Source: Clostridiales bacterium
Lineage (GTDB): Bacteria > Bacillota > Clostridia > Christensenellales > CAG-138
Assembly: GCA_009779405.1 (NCBI GenBank)
Contig: WREI01000009.1
Coordinates: 1 to 51,674 of the forward strand
Length of the DNA: 51,674 bases
Direction of reading: 5' to 3'
Below are positions 8,608-16,749 of this stretch, in pieces (position 1 is the stretch's first letter; each line of letters opens with the position of its first letter). A program made the position numbers and the translations under genes. The notes below the pieces were generated by a model that saw only the letters and a list, made by a program, of their open reading frames with translations, had not been told where the DNA came from and made no database searches.

Positions 8608-9690
8608 GCGCACATATTCATCCGCCACTCTCCGACTCTCCCCATCCACAGCATACACATCGGATATGTCGGAAATTCGTATATTCTCGATTTTCTGCAT
8701 GGCGTAGTCCACGCATTCTTCAATCTGCCAAAATGCGATATGCCCCGCAAAATAATGTTCCGCCGCGCGCTCGTTCGCGCCGTTGTAGACGATGGGGTAT
8801 GCGCCCCCGGCGCGCAGCGCGTCATAGGCCAGACGCAGTGCGGTAAAATGCGCCAAATCCGGCTTGTGAAAAGTCAGTTCCCCCAACTCCGCCAAATCCA
8901 GTATGCGGGCGGGGGAGGGGAGACGCGCGGGATAGCTGAGCGCATATTGTATCGGTAGGCGCATATCCGGTTGGCTCAGGTTCGCCATCAGCGTCCCGTC
9001 GCGGTATTCCACCATGGAATGTACGATGGACTGCGGGTGTATCAACACGGAAATCTGATCCGCCCCAAAGCCGAACAGCGTGGAGGCTTCCAGAATTTCG
9101 AGCCCCTTATTCATCAGCGTTGCCGAATCCAGCGTAATCTTGCGTCCCATATTCCAGGTCGGATGCGCCAGCACTTCCTCCGGGGCAACTGTCCGCAATT
9201 CCTCCCGCGACCGCCGCCAAAACGGCCCGCCGGAAGCTGTCAAAATCAGCCGCTTGACTTCCTCCCGCTTACCATTCTGTAGACATTGGAAGATCGCCGA
9301 CTGTTCGCTGTCAATCGGGATCAGCTCCGCGCCGCTCACCGCGATGGCGTCGCGCACCAGCTCGCCCCCGCAAACCAAACTCTCCTTATTGGCAATCGCA
9401 ATGCGCCGCCCCGGCTTTAGCGCCGCCAGCAGCGGACGCAGCGCGGCAAAGCCCGAAATTGCCAGCACGACAATATCCGTCTCGGGCAGCGCGGCCAATT
9501 GCGCGGCGGCCTTTTCGCCCAAGCCCGAATAGGCGGGCCGAAAGGCGCGCACCTGTTCAAACAGCGCTTCCTCGTTCGAGCCGCCGCAGAGCGCCAACAC
9601 TTCGAACTCCTCGGGGTGCGCTGCCAGCACCTCCAAGGTCTGGCGCCCGATGGAGCCCGTACTGCCCAATACCGTCACTTTCTTCCGCAT
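8599..9690 (-). CDS. dxr: 1-deoxy-D-xylulose 5-phosphate reductoisomerase
   Basis: First committed MEP-pathway enzyme; NADPH-dependent rearrangement and reduction of DXP to MEP. NADPH site VLGSTGSIGRQTLEV at the N-terminus. Metal and substrate motifs follow: LIPIDSEQSAIFQCL, LTASGGPFW, HPTWNMGRKITLDSATLMNKGLE and IHPQSIVHSMVEYRDGT. At 363 residues it is slightly short; the C-terminus ends ...RRVADEYVRKL exactly where the palindromic element begins, so the last residues may have been replaced. It starts one base after cdsA ends. Upstream order cdsA-dxr-rseP is standard in Firmicutes. Confidence 0.97.
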   Translation of the reverse strand: MRKKVTVLGSTGSIGRQTLEVLAAHPEEFEVLALCGGSNEEALFEQVRAFRPAYSGLGEKAAAQLAALPETDIVVLAISGFAALRPLLAALKPGRRIAIANKESLVCGGELVRDAIAVSGAELIPIDSEQSAIFQCLQNGKREEVKRLILTASGGPFWRRSREELRTVAPEEVLAHPTWNMGRKITLDSATLMNKGLEILEASTLFGFGADQISVLIHPQSIVHSMVEYRDGTLMANLSQPDMRLPIQYALSYPARLPSPARILDLAELGELTFHKPDLAHFTALRLAYDALRAGGAYPIVYNGANERAAEHYFAGHIAFWQIEECVDYAMQKIENIRISDISDVYAVDGESRRVADEYVRKL

Positions 9691-9691
9691 A

Positions 9692-10498
9692 TCAGGTCAC
9701 CAGCAGGCATATCGCCAGTATAACGGGCGCGCAGAGCAGAACGGAGTCAATCCTGTCCAGCGTGCCGCCGTGGCCGGGTATATAGCCCGAAAAATCTTTC
9801 AGCCCCGCGCCCCGCTTCAGGCAGGAAGCAAACAAATCCCCGAACTGCCCGAGCGCGCCGCAGAGCAGACCGAGCAGCAGCAGCGCCCAGAGCGCAAACG
9901 GGCCGCCCCAGAGGGGTTGCAGGAAATATAAACACAATCCGACGATGGTTCCGCCCAGCATCCCTGATATCGCCCCCTCCACGGTCTTCTTTGGCGAAAT
10001 ATGCGGGAAAAAGCGGTGTTTGCCGAACAGGCGCCCGCCAAAAAAGGCCAGGGTATCCCCGCCTAATGGCGCGAGCACCGCAACGGAGGCCGCCGTCATT
10101 GCAAATTCTTCGGGGAAACCGCAACGCAGTACGATGAGACAAACGGCAGGTATCAGGGGATAGGCATAGGGCAGCAGCGCATACGGCGCGGCGGGTACGT
10201 TGTCGCGGCTGGCAATGACCTGCCCCACCACACTGACAGTCAGGCAAAGCAGGGCGAGCGCCGCCACATAGGCAAACGAATGTTCCGAGAAATAATAGAC
10301 AAATCCGAACAGACCGGCAAAGACGTATACAGGTACGAGGAAGGTCCTTTTTCCGTCTGCCTCAATATAATGCCGCGAATCATAGACAGCCAGCATAAAC
10401 ACGAGCGCGAACATGGCCACATAAAACAGCCCGCCGAAATAGAGACCCGCCAGGGCCAACAAGGCTATCAAAGTCCCCACGATGATCCGCACAAGCAT
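9692..10498 (-). CDS. cdsA: Phosphatidate cytidylyltransferase (CDP-diglyceride synthase)
   Basis: Integral membrane enzyme making CDP-diacylglycerol from phosphatidate and CTP, the branch point of phospholipid synthesis. It has about seven to eight hydrophobic segments over 268 residues. The C-terminal CDS signature is present: CLKRGAGLKDFSGYIPGHGG followed by TLDRIDS. The start at 10498 has GGAGG a few bases upstream, inside the end of uppS, and lies two bases after the uppS stop; a longer reading would overlap uppS by about 80 bases without a ribosome site. Confidence 0.95.
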   Translation of the reverse strand: MLVRIIVGTLIALLALAGLYFGGLFYVAMFALVFMLAVYDSRHYIEADGKRTFLVPVYVFAGLFGFVYYFSEHSFAYVAALALLCLTVSVVGQVIASRDNVPAAPYALLPYAYPLIPAVCLIVLRCGFPEEFAMTAASVAVLAPLGGDTLAFFGGRLFGKHRFFPHISPKKTVEGAISGMLGGTIVGLCLYFLQPLWGGPFALWALLLLGLLCGALGQFGDLFASCLKRGAGLKDFSGYIPGHGGTLDRIDSVLLCAPVILAICLLVT

Positions 10499-10500
10499 GT

Positions 10501-11235
10501 TCAAAGTCCTCCAAAGCGGCGTCCCCGCGCCGCGAATGCGCGCAGTGCCGCTATATATTCTTCCCGCGTAAAGTCCGGCCAATATACGGACGTAATATAG
10601 AATTCCGCATAGGCAATCTGCCAGAGCAAAAAGTTCGATACGCGCAGTTCGCCGCTCGTGCGTATCAGCAAATCGACAGGGGGCTGCCCCGCCGTGTAGA
10701 GGGCATCTTCCAGCGCGGCTTCATCGGGCAGCGGCCCGCCTGCGGCATACTCCTCGCATAAATGCCGCGCCGCGCGCAAGAGTTCTGCCCGCGCCCCGTA
10801 GTTCAGCGCGATATTCAGCTGCAAGCCTGCGTTTTCCGCTGTCCGATTCTCCGCATCCGTAACAGCCCGGCGCACATTGGCGGGAAAGCGGCTCACATCG
10901 CCGATAATGCGTATGCGCACATGCTCCGCATGCAGCTCGTCGATCTCTTTTGTAAAGTATTCCACCAACAGCGAAAATAAAACGGAAAGCTCCGCCTGGG
11001 GCCGCGCCCAGTTTTCGGAGGAGAAGGCATAGAGGGTCAGCACCTCAATCTCCGCGTCGGAGGAGAAGCGGATCAAATCCCGCAGGCGCTCCGTACCCGC
11101 CCGATGCCCCGCGCTGCGCAATAACCCCCGCGCCTTCGCCCAGCGCCCGTTCCCGTCCATAATGGCCGCGACATGGCGGGGCAAACTTTCCCGCGCCAGC
11201 CCAAATTCCCTCAATTGTGTATCGTTATATTTCAT
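10501..11235 (-). CDS. uppS: Isoprenyl (undecaprenyl diphosphate) transferase
   Basis: cis-prenyltransferase that extends farnesyl diphosphate to the C55 carrier lipid for peptidoglycan. Signature IMDGNGRWAKARG near residue 25 contains the catalytic Asp. The C-terminal RTSGELRVSNFLLWQIAYAE motif is intact. 244 residues, typical. The start ATG overlaps the stop of the preceding 72-residue gene (ATGA), so translation is coupled. Its substrate comes from the MEP pathway enzymes encoded downstream in the same operon. Confidence 0.97.
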   Translation of the reverse strand: MKYNDTQLREFGLARESLPRHVAAIMDGNGRWAKARGLLRSAGHRAGTERLRDLIRFSSDAEIEVLTLYAFSSENWARPQAELSVLFSLLVEYFTKEIDELHAEHVRIRIIGDVSRFPANVRRAVTDAENRTAENAGLQLNIALNYGARAELLRAARHLCEEYAAGGPLPDEAALEDALYTAGQPPVDLLIRTSGELRVSNFLLWQIAYAEFYITSVYWPDFTREEYIAALRAFAARGRRFGGL

Positions 11236-11450
11236 ACAACCTTGGTCCGAAAATTCGCATAAATCAATTTGACAACCCCATCCTCCAAGAGCCGCACGCC
11301 AATCACCCGCAGTGTATCGCCCAAGGGCGGCTTGCGCGGTTCTAACAATTCGCTCTTCACCGCAAACCCGCGCGATAAAAGGCGGGACTGCGCCTCATCA
11401 TGGGGCAGTCCCAAAAGACTATCGAAGAAAGCAGCTTCAAAACTCTTCAC
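11232..11450 (-). CDS. Small conserved-looking protein between frr and uppS
   Basis: 72 residues, GTG start with an AGGGA-type ribosome site about 7 bases upstream. I do not recognise the family. The N-terminal half looks like a short helical unit (FFDSLLGLPHDEAQSRLLSRGF) of the kind seen in PASTA-like or peptide-binding folds. The second half is predicted beta (LRVIGVRLLEDGVVKLIYANF). It is cytoplasmic with no signal or membrane segment. Tight ATGA coupling to uppS says it is a real gene. Similar small genes occur at this position in other Clostridia as far as I recall, but that is memory, not a search. Confidence 0.75.
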   Translation of the reverse strand: MKSFEAAFFDSLLGLPHDEAQSRLLSRGFAVKSELLEPRKPPLGDTLRVIGVRLLEDGVVKLIYANFRTKVV

Positions 11451-11487
11451 CTGTTATCCCTCGCAAGCAGCAGACAGCTTTCAATCT

Positions 11488-11619
11488 ATGATTTCCGGCG
11501 GCATGTACGGCGGAAATCATACCGCTCAGACGGCGGCGTGCGACAGACTGCGTCCGAGTGCGCCGCCGTCTGCAAACCCACCGCAGTGACCCGATTCGAC
11601 AAGCGCAGTTTGTCGAATC
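11488..11619. other. Three consecutive strong hairpins between frr and uppS
   Basis: Stem 1: ATGATTTCCG at 11488 pairs with 11511-11520. Stem 2: 12-base CAGACGGCGGCG at 11527 pairs with 11561-11572. Stem 3: GATTCGACAA at 11593 pairs with 11610-11619. None is followed by a T-run on either strand, so simple intrinsic termination is unlikely. They could be mRNA processing, stability or partial attenuation structures inside the operon, or a decayed repeat cluster. Confidence 0.65.
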
Positions 11620-11623
11620 GCTA

Positions 11624-12178
11624 TCAAACCGACATAATCTCCTTTTCCTTGGAAGCCAAAATTCCGTCTATCTCCTTGATAAACTCATCGGTTTGCTTTT
11701 GCAGCTTCTCTTCCTGCTTCTTCTGGTCGTCCTCGGTCAAAAGGCCGTCCTTCTTGTCCTTTTTGATGGACTCCACGCCGTCGCGGCGTATATTGCGCAC
11801 GGCCACCTTCGCGTCCTCGCCGCTCTTCTTGACGGTCTTAACCAGCTCGCGCCTGCGCTCCTCGGTCAACTGCGGGAAGACAAGGCGTATCACCTTGCCG
11901 TCGCTGCTGGGGTTGATGCCCAAATCCGATTTCTGAATCGCCTTCTCAATCAATGCGATGGTCTTCGGATCCCAGGGCGCGATCATCAGCAGCCGCGCCT
12001 CGGGCACCGAGATATTCCCCAGCTGCGAGATGGGGGTGGGGGAGCCGTAATAATCCACCGCAATGCGCTCCAAGAGCTGTGGGTTCGCGCGCCCGGCTTT
12101 CAGCGCGCCCAGCTCCGTGCGCAGCACGGCGACGCTCTTCTGCATCCTGTCCTTCGTTTCCGCCAATCGGTCTGCCAT
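11624..12178 (-). CDS. frr: Ribosome recycling factor
   Basis: Splits post-termination 70S ribosomes together with EF-G. All-helical domain I and small domain II are present: LRTELGALKAGRANPQLLERI and VDYYGSPTPISQLGNIS in the N-terminal half, then PQLTEERRRELVKTVKK and VAVRNIRRDGVESIKK. 184 residues, the standard length. The ATG at 12178 is preceded by GGGAGG; a slightly longer reading lacks a site. It is the first gene of the minus-strand operon here. pyrH and tsf, the usual upstream neighbours, are absent and replaced by a palindromic element and tatD. Confidence 0.97.
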   Translation of the reverse strand: MADRLAETKDRMQKSVAVLRTELGALKAGRANPQLLERIAVDYYGSPTPISQLGNISVPEARLLMIAPWDPKTIALIEKAIQKSDLGINPSSDGKVIRLVFPQLTEERRRELVKTVKKSGEDAKVAVRNIRRDGVESIKKDKKDGLLTEDDQKKQEEKLQKQTDEFIKEIDGILASKEKEIMSV

Positions 12179-12250
12179 AACAACCTCCCGTATTCCCAAA
12201 AATATTTATCCTATTCTACTATATAAGCATGCCCCGCGTCAATTGAGTTA

Positions 12251-12386
12251 TTAGTTAAGAGTGAAGAGTTAATAGTTGCACCATGCCGATGTATCGGCAT
12301 GGTTGGGAATCGCAAGCGATTCTTTAATTGGAAATTCCGCAGGAATTTCCACCGCAACTCTTCACGCTTCACTCTTAACTAATTAG
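12251..12386. repeat. Multi-hairpin palindromic element (family B, copy 2)
   Basis: Outer inverted arms TTAGTTAAGAGTGAAGAGTT and AACTCTTCACGCTTCACTC with TTAACTAATTAG. Three internal palindromes lie between them: CCATGCCGATgtATCGGCATGG, GAATCGCaaGCGATTC and GAAATTCCgcaGGAATTTC. The right arm supplies the stop codon of tatD. It is the longest copy in the window and the only one with three inner hairpins. Confidence 0.8.
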
Positions 12387-13139
12387 TGCCAAACTATTTC
12401 CCCAAACCCTATCAGCCACTTCCTCCGCATCCATCCCCCGCACCTCGGCCAACACCCCCAAGGTATACTGCGCCATATACGCCGGTTCATTCCTCTGCCC
12501 GCGCAGGGGCGTCGGCGCCATATAGGGGCAGTCTGTTTCCAATAATATGCGTTCCAACGGCAGCCGTTTCGCCGCGTCGCGCAGATTGACCGCGTTCTTA
12601 AAGGTCATCGACCCGCCGAACGCAATATACAAGCCCAAATCCACGCAGTCCCGCGCGGTCTCATAGCTGCCCGAAAAACAGTGCATCACGCCGCGCAGTC
12701 CCTTGCGGTGCGCGCGCAGTATATCCATCACATCCCCGTGCGCTTCGCGGTTATGAATCAGCACGGGCAGCCCGCGCGCGGCCGCAATCTCCAACTGCTC
12801 CGCAAAGCAGGCTCGCTGCACATCCCGCGCCGAAAAATCATAGTGATAATCCAGCCCCACCTCGCCCAAGGCGATGATCTTCTCGCCCCCGAGCGCGCCG
12901 TCCACAGTCTGCGCCGCCGCGGCGTCCCAACTGCTCGCATAGTGCGGGTGCACGCCAATGCTTCCATACAGTCCCTCGGTCTCGCGCACCAGCGCCAGCA
13001 AGCCCGGAATATCATCCAACTCCGTGCAAGCCTCAAGCGCCAGCAAAACCCCGGCCGCCCGCATCCGCGCCAGCACCGCGTCCCGATCCTCATTATATCG
13101 CGCATCCAACAGATGGCAGTGTGTATCAAACAGTTTCAT
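12375..13139 (-). CDS. tatD: TatD-family metal-dependent hydrolase/DNase
   Basis: TIM-barrel metallohydrolase (YcfH/TatD), with 3'-5' exonuclease or DNA-repair-linked activity in characterised members. Metal ligands are visible: FDTHCHL at the N-terminus, GEVGLDYHYDF, LPVLIHNREAH, MHCFSGSYE and LLETDCPYMAP. 254 residues, typical. The start at 13139 gives the conserved MKLFDTHCHL; a much longer open frame upstream is antisense to the neighbouring gene. A TATGAT box ends six bases before the ATG, so the mRNA may be nearly leaderless. The last residue and the TAA stop fall in the palindromic element. Confidence 0.95.
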   Translation of the reverse strand: MKLFDTHCHLLDARYNEDRDAVLARMRAAGVLLALEACTELDDIPGLLALVRETEGLYGSIGVHPHYASSWDAAAAQTVDGALGGEKIIALGEVGLDYHYDFSARDVQRACFAEQLEIAAARGLPVLIHNREAHGDVMDILRAHRKGLRGVMHCFSGSYETARDCVDLGLYIAFGGSMTFKNAVNLRDAAKRLPLERILLETDCPYMAPTPLRGQRNEPAYMAQYTLGVLAEVRGMDAEEVADRVWGNSLALIS

Positions 13140-13145
13140 AAACCT

Positions 13146-13151
13146 ATCATA
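13146..13151 (-). promoter_or_regulatory. Possible extended -10 box for tatD
   Basis: On the minus strand TGGTATGAT fits an extended -10 (TGnTATnAT). No good -35 hexamer is seen. Transcription would begin at or near the A of the tatD start codon. Confidence 0.4.
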
Positions 13152-13201
13152 CCACAAACCCTGCGCTATTTCATCTTTTTCTCCCCATAACGCATTTATT
13201 A

Positions 13202-13210
13202 TGCTATAAT
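13202..13210 (+). promoter_or_regulatory. Extended -10 promoter for the 13272 gene
   Basis: TGCTATAAT is a perfect extended -10. A -35 is not obvious. It is divergent from the tatD promoter. Confidence 0.5.
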
Positions 13211-13213
13211 TAA

Positions 13214-13258
13214 AAAATGCCGCAGGCATTTTAACCGAAACTCCAAACTCCACACTCG
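13214..13258 (+). repeat. Half copy of family-B palindromic element
   Basis: One inner hairpin (AAAATGCCgcaGGCATTTT) followed by a single pyrimidine-rich arm (AACTCCAAACTCCACACTCG) like the right arm of the element at 30698. The left arm is missing. Confidence 0.6.
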
Positions 13259-13271
13259 AAAGGAAACCCCC

Positions 13272-13838
13272 ATGTCCCGCAAACGCCGCTTCCAATACGC
13301 CGACGAATATATAATAGTAGAAAACCAAAACAAACGCGGAAAGACAAGGAAGGCCGCCGCCTATCGCGGCCCGAGTTTTTCGCCCCAACTCACCCCCGAA
13401 GCTTTGCGCGCGCACAAATGGCTGAGCATAGGCATGGCGCTCACGATCATCGCCCTGCTGATCAATGCCCTTTCGCAATTGCACGCGGCGCAATTCTTTA
13501 TCTTCTTCTCGCTCCCCCTCGCCTGCGCGCTGATTCCCGGCATGTATCTGGTAGCCGGTGCCGTGGAAATGAAGTCCCGGGTCATGCCGCTGGAGCGCGC
13601 GCAGTATGACCACAGCTTCCGCCGCGTCGTCAGATCCACCTGGGGCATCATCGCCTGCGTTGGCATTTCCTGCCTTGGCTTTTGCATATACTGGTGCATG
13701 GCCCATGCCGCGCGCTTCGGATCGGAAGATCTGACTTGCATATACAGCATGCTGCTTGCCGTTTGCGTTTCCCTGCTTTTGGGTGATATGCAAAAAAGAA
13801 TCCAAATCGCCCGCACAGAATACGCCGATTTGGGGTAG
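13272..13838 (+). CDS. Uncharacterised four-helix membrane protein
   Basis: 188 residues. A basic cytoplasmic N-terminus of about 50 residues (RKRRFQYADEYII) precedes four hydrophobic segments: two around residues 54-93 (MALTIIALLINAL and FFIFFSLPLACALIPGMYLV), then WGIIACVGISCLGFCIYWCM and IYSMLLAVCVSLLLGDM. I do not recognise the family. AAAGGAAA sits about 7 bases before the ATG. It stands alone between divergent tatD and the transporter operon, with an extended -10 promoter and part of a palindromic element in its leader. Confidence 0.75.
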   Translation: MSRKRRFQYADEYIIVENQNKRGKTRKAAAYRGPSFSPQLTPEALRAHKWLSIGMALTIIALLINALSQLHAAQFFIFFSLPLACALIPGMYLVAGAVEMKSRVMPLERAQYDHSFRRVVRSTWGIIACVGISCLGFCIYWCMAHAARFGSEDLTCIYSMLLAVCVSLLLGDMQKRIQIARTEYADLG

Positions 13839-13905
13839 CCCGCGTAAAGCGGTCGAAAAAATATACAAAAAAACCGCATTTGTGCGACAAGTACAGAAAA
13901 TTATC

Positions 13906-13935
13906 TTGACAAACGCATGCGGCTTACTTTATACT
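13906..13935 (+). promoter_or_regulatory. Sigma-A promoter of the ABC transporter operon
   Basis: TTGACA (13906-13911), an 18-base spacer, TATACT (13930-13935). The spacer contains the palindrome GCATGC. The gene's GGAGG lies about 30 bases downstream. Confidence 0.8.
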
Positions 13936-13979
13936 CACTTGCGTATCCCTATAAAAATAATTAAATGGAGGAATGCAAA

Positions 13980-16457
13980 ATGAAAAAGCTGAGAACCATT
14001 TTGGCACTGATCATGATCTGCCTGTTGGTACTCCCCTTGTTTGCGGCTTGCGACCCGCAAAAACAGCCCCCCGTAAACCCGCCGGTAGATGGTACAGAGA
14101 CTCCCCCGCCCCCGGGACCCGAGGGCCCCGTCCCCCTGGTCGTGGCTTACGACAGGTTCTCCGCGAAGTTCTCCCCGTTTTACGGAGACACCGCCTATGA
14201 CATGGACGTCGATGGGATGACCCAGGTCAGCCTGATGACGACCGACCGCGTCGGCGCCATCATCTACAACGGCATCGAAGGCGAAACCCGCGACTACAAC
14301 GGCAAAGAATACTTCTACAGTGGCATTGCCGACCTGAGCGTGGATTATGACGAAGAGACCAACATCACGACCTACATCGCCAAGTTGCGTGAAGACATCG
14401 CCTTCTCGGATGGCGTCCCCCTGACCGCGAATGACGTAATCTTCACCTATTACACCTTCTTGGACACCGATTATGTGGGCAGCACCTCTCTGAGCTCCTA
14501 TCCCATCATTGGTCTGGGCGCCTATCGTACCGGCGTGCCCGATGATGTGTATAGCAAGTATTCCCCGATAGCGGACGCGATTCTTGAAGCGGGTCCGGGC
14601 CTGGAGGGCGATGGCGAAGGCTACACTGCCGAGCAGTATGCCAAACTGTGGGGCATGATTGATGCCGCATGGGCAGAGTCCATCGAGATTCTGGTCAACT
14701 ATGAAGTGGCTACCTATGGCGGCGCCTATCCGCCAGCAGCCATTGGTCTCCCCTTCGAAGAGATTGATGACACCACGAAGTATGCGTGGGCCATGGCTCT
14801 CTGGGGCTTTGATCCCGAGTGCGCTGAAGACGGAGGCGAAGATGAGGAAGGCAACCCCATCGCCATCCCCACCTATGACCTGGTCGACACCTTCCCGACG
14901 GCTGACGATTATATCGCGCAGACCAAGGATGCCTATGACTATGACTATGCGGATTTCACCGACACTGAGCTGGATGGCGTCCCCGGCTTTGTCACCATGA
15001 CCGACCTCATGCAGAGAGCCGTCAAGGATTTCATCACGGATTCCGGCGAAGAGTTCGAACCGGTTGACAACATCGAAGGCATCAAGAAGCTCGATGAATA
15101 CACCGTCGAAGTGAAGACCGAGGGCTATAAGGCCCCCGCCGTCTACTCCATCCTCGGCATCGAAGTTACGCCCATGCACTACTACGGCAACGCAGACCTG
15201 TATGACTACGAGAACAACATGTTCGGCTTCCCGCGCGGCGACCTGACCTCGCAGAAGGCCCTGCTCGGCCAGCCCATGGGTGCCGGCCCCTACAAGTTCA
15301 TCGAGTATACGGATGGCGTCGTCTTCTTCGAATCCAACCCGAATTACTACAAGGGCGCACCGAAAATCGAATACGTGCAGTTCAAGGAAACCAACTCCTC
15401 TGACGTCGTTTCCGCCGTCAACACGGGCGATGCGGACTGCGGCGACATCGCGGGCTCCAAGGCCATCTTCGAAGAGATCGGCCAGCTGAACGGCGACGGT
15501 TCCATCCAGGGCTCCGCCATCTACACGACCCGCGTCGATAACCTCGGCTACGGCTACCTCGGCATCAACGCCGACACGGTCAACGTGGGCGGCACAGCGG
15601 CAACCGCAGGCACCCAGGAATCCAAGTATCTGCGCTTGGGCCTGATGACTGTCTTCGCCCTGTATCGTGACGAGTCCGTCAACTCCTGGTACGGCGATGC
15701 GGCCTCCGTCATCCAGTACCCGATCTCCAACACCTCCTGGGCAGCGCCCCGTCCCACGGACGAAGGCTATCGCCCCGCGTTCTCCACGGCCCTCAACGGC
15801 GAACTGATCTACACGGATGACGATGATTTCGCGACGAAAGAAGCCAAAGTCAAGGCAGCCGCAGTGGAATATCTGGAAGCAGCCGGTTACACCGTGGAAG
15901 ATGGCAAGGTCGTCGAAGCCCCCGAAGGCGCGAAGCTGAGCTATGAAGCCATCATCCCCGGCGACGGCCAGGGCGCGCACCCCGCTTACAACATCCTGAC
16001 GGGCGCAAAGGCAGCCTTCGCGGAAATCGGCATTGAGCTCATCATCAATGACCCCGCAGACTCCAACCTCCTTTGGGACACCCTGGATGCCGGCACCCAG
16101 GAATTCTGGACCGCCGCTTGGGGCGCAACCATTGATCCGGATATGTATCAGGTCTATCACAGCGACAACGTAGTCGGCAAGAACGGCACGGATTCCAACC
16201 ACTATCACATCGCCGACCCGGCGCTGGATGCGAAGATCATGGAAGCCCGTGAGTCTGACGACCAGGCTGTCCGCAAGGCCATCTACAAGGAAGCTCTGGA
16301 CATCCTGCTCAGCTGGGCGGTTGAACTGCCGACCTATCAGCGTCAGAACGCCACGATCTTCAACCCGGTCAAGATCAACGTCGCGACCATCACCCCCGAC
16401 ATCACCACCTTCTATCGTTGGCTGGCTGAAATCGAGAAGATGGAAATGAACCCCTAA
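13980..16457 (+). CDS. ABC transporter substrate-binding lipoprotein, family 5, enlarged
   Basis: Extracellular solute receptor of the peptide/nickel (SBP_bac_5) type. The signal peptide ends in the lipobox LPLFAAC, so it is a membrane-anchored lipoprotein, followed by a Pro-rich linker. Family motifs: LREDIAFSDGVPLTANDVIFTY at about 140, LGQPMGAGPYKFIEY at about 425, NPNYYKGAPKIEYVQF, and a C-terminal TAAWGATIDPDMYQVYHSD. At 825 residues it is well above the usual 500-600. The excess is mainly a strongly acidic Tyr/Asp-rich insert of roughly 180 residues between the DVIFTY region and VDNIEGIKKLDEYTVEV. The ligand is not predictable; peptides are the default. GGAGG at 13967-13971 supports this start. 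Confidence 0.92.
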   Translation: MKKLRTILALIMICLLVLPLFAACDPQKQPPVNPPVDGTETPPPPGPEGPVPLVVAYDRFSAKFSPFYGDTAYDMDVDGMTQVSLMTTDRVGAIIYNGIEGETRDYNGKEYFYSGIADLSVDYDEETNITTYIAKLREDIAFSDGVPLTANDVIFTYYTFLDTDYVGSTSLSSYPIIGLGAYRTGVPDDVYSKYSPIADAILEAGPGLEGDGEGYTAEQYAKLWGMIDAAWAESIEILVNYEVATYGGAYPPAAIGLPFEEIDDTTKYAWAMALWGFDPECAEDGGEDEEGNPIAIPTYDLVDTFPTADDYIAQTKDAYDYDYADFTDTELDGVPGFVTMTDLMQRAVKDFITDSGEEFEPVDNIEGIKKLDEYTVEVKTEGYKAPAVYSILGIEVTPMHYYGNADLYDYENNMFGFPRGDLTSQKALLGQPMGAGPYKFIEYTDGVVFFESNPNYYKGAPKIEYVQFKETNSSDVVSAVNTGDADCGDIAGSKAIFEEIGQLNGDGSIQGSAIYTTRVDNLGYGYLGINADTVNVGGTAATAGTQESKYLRLGLMTVFALYRDESVNSWYGDAASVIQYPISNTSWAAPRPTDEGYRPAFSTALNGELIYTDDDDFATKEAKVKAAAVEYLEAAGYTVEDGKVVEAPEGAKLSYEAIIPGDGQGAHPAYNILTGAKAAFAEIGIELIINDPADSNLLWDTLDAGTQEFWTAAWGATIDPDMYQVYHSDNVVGKNGTDSNHYHIADPALDAKIMEARESDDQAVRKAIYKEALDILLSWAVELPTYQRQNATIFNPVKINVATITPDITTFYRWLAEIEKMEMNP

Positions 16458-16484
16458 GCTTCATTTCTCATAGCATTTAGGCAA

Positions 16485-16511
16485 GAGAAGCCCCCCATCG
16501 GGGGGCTTCTC
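16485..16511 (+). terminator. Strong hairpin after the binding-protein gene
   Basis: GAGAAGCCCCCC-atc-GGGGGGCTTCTC, a 12-base-pair stem with a 3-base loop. No T-run follows, so it may act as an mRNA stabiliser or partial terminator that keeps binding-protein transcript above permease transcript. Confidence 0.6.
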
Positions 16512-16520
16512 CCGATTATT

Positions 16521-16560
16521 CCACTCCCCGGTGGCTCCGCAGCCCCGGTTTGCGGAGTGG
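16521..16560. other. Competing hairpins downstream of binding-protein gene
   Basis: CCACTCC at 16521 can pair with GGAGTGG at 16554, or CTCCGCA at 16535 can pair with TGCGGAG at 16551. The two overlap and exclude each other. Function unknown. Confidence 0.4.
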
Positions 16561-16565
16561 GTGAC

Positions 16566-16593
16566 GTAGGGGCGGATACCATCCGCCCGCCGA
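16566..16593 (+). repeat. REP palindrome
   Basis: GTAG head with GGGCGGATACCATCCGCCC and CGCCGA tail, the GGATAnnATCC subtype, in the gap between the transporter's binding protein and permease genes. Confidence 0.85.
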
Positions 16594-16652
16594 ATCTATA
16601 CATACCTCGTGACGGGGTGGTACAAATTCCCGCCACAATTTCGACAAAACTC

Positions 16653-16681
16653 TTTACGATTCGCGTAAAATTTGATACAAT
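16653..16681 (+). promoter_or_regulatory. Second promoter within transporter locus, with dyad
   Basis: TTTACG, a 17-base spacer, TACAAT. The -35 is the left half of the inverted repeat TTTACG-attcg-CGTAAA, an operator-like arrangement. It would give separate expression of the permeases and ATPases. Confidence 0.55.
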
Positions 16682-16749
16682 ACCAAACAGGTTAAAATTC
16701 GGTTTGTTTTCCGCCTGACGGACGGCAAATCAAAAAGGGGAGTGAGGAA

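Noticed and set aside
10499-10582. Longer CdsA start overlapping uppS
   Set aside because: The upstream 28 residues are an off-frame shadow of uppS; GGAGG supports the start at 10498.
13140-13868. N-terminal extension of tatD by about 240 residues
   Set aside because: It is antisense to the 13272 membrane protein and crosses the divergent promoter region; TatD starts conservatively at MKLFDTHCHL.
13935-16208. Long open frame (757 codons) on the minus strand opposite the substrate-binding protein
   Set aside because: It mirrors the third-position pattern of the plus-strand gene, has no signal or domain, and the plus strand has clear promoter, ribosome site and family motifs.
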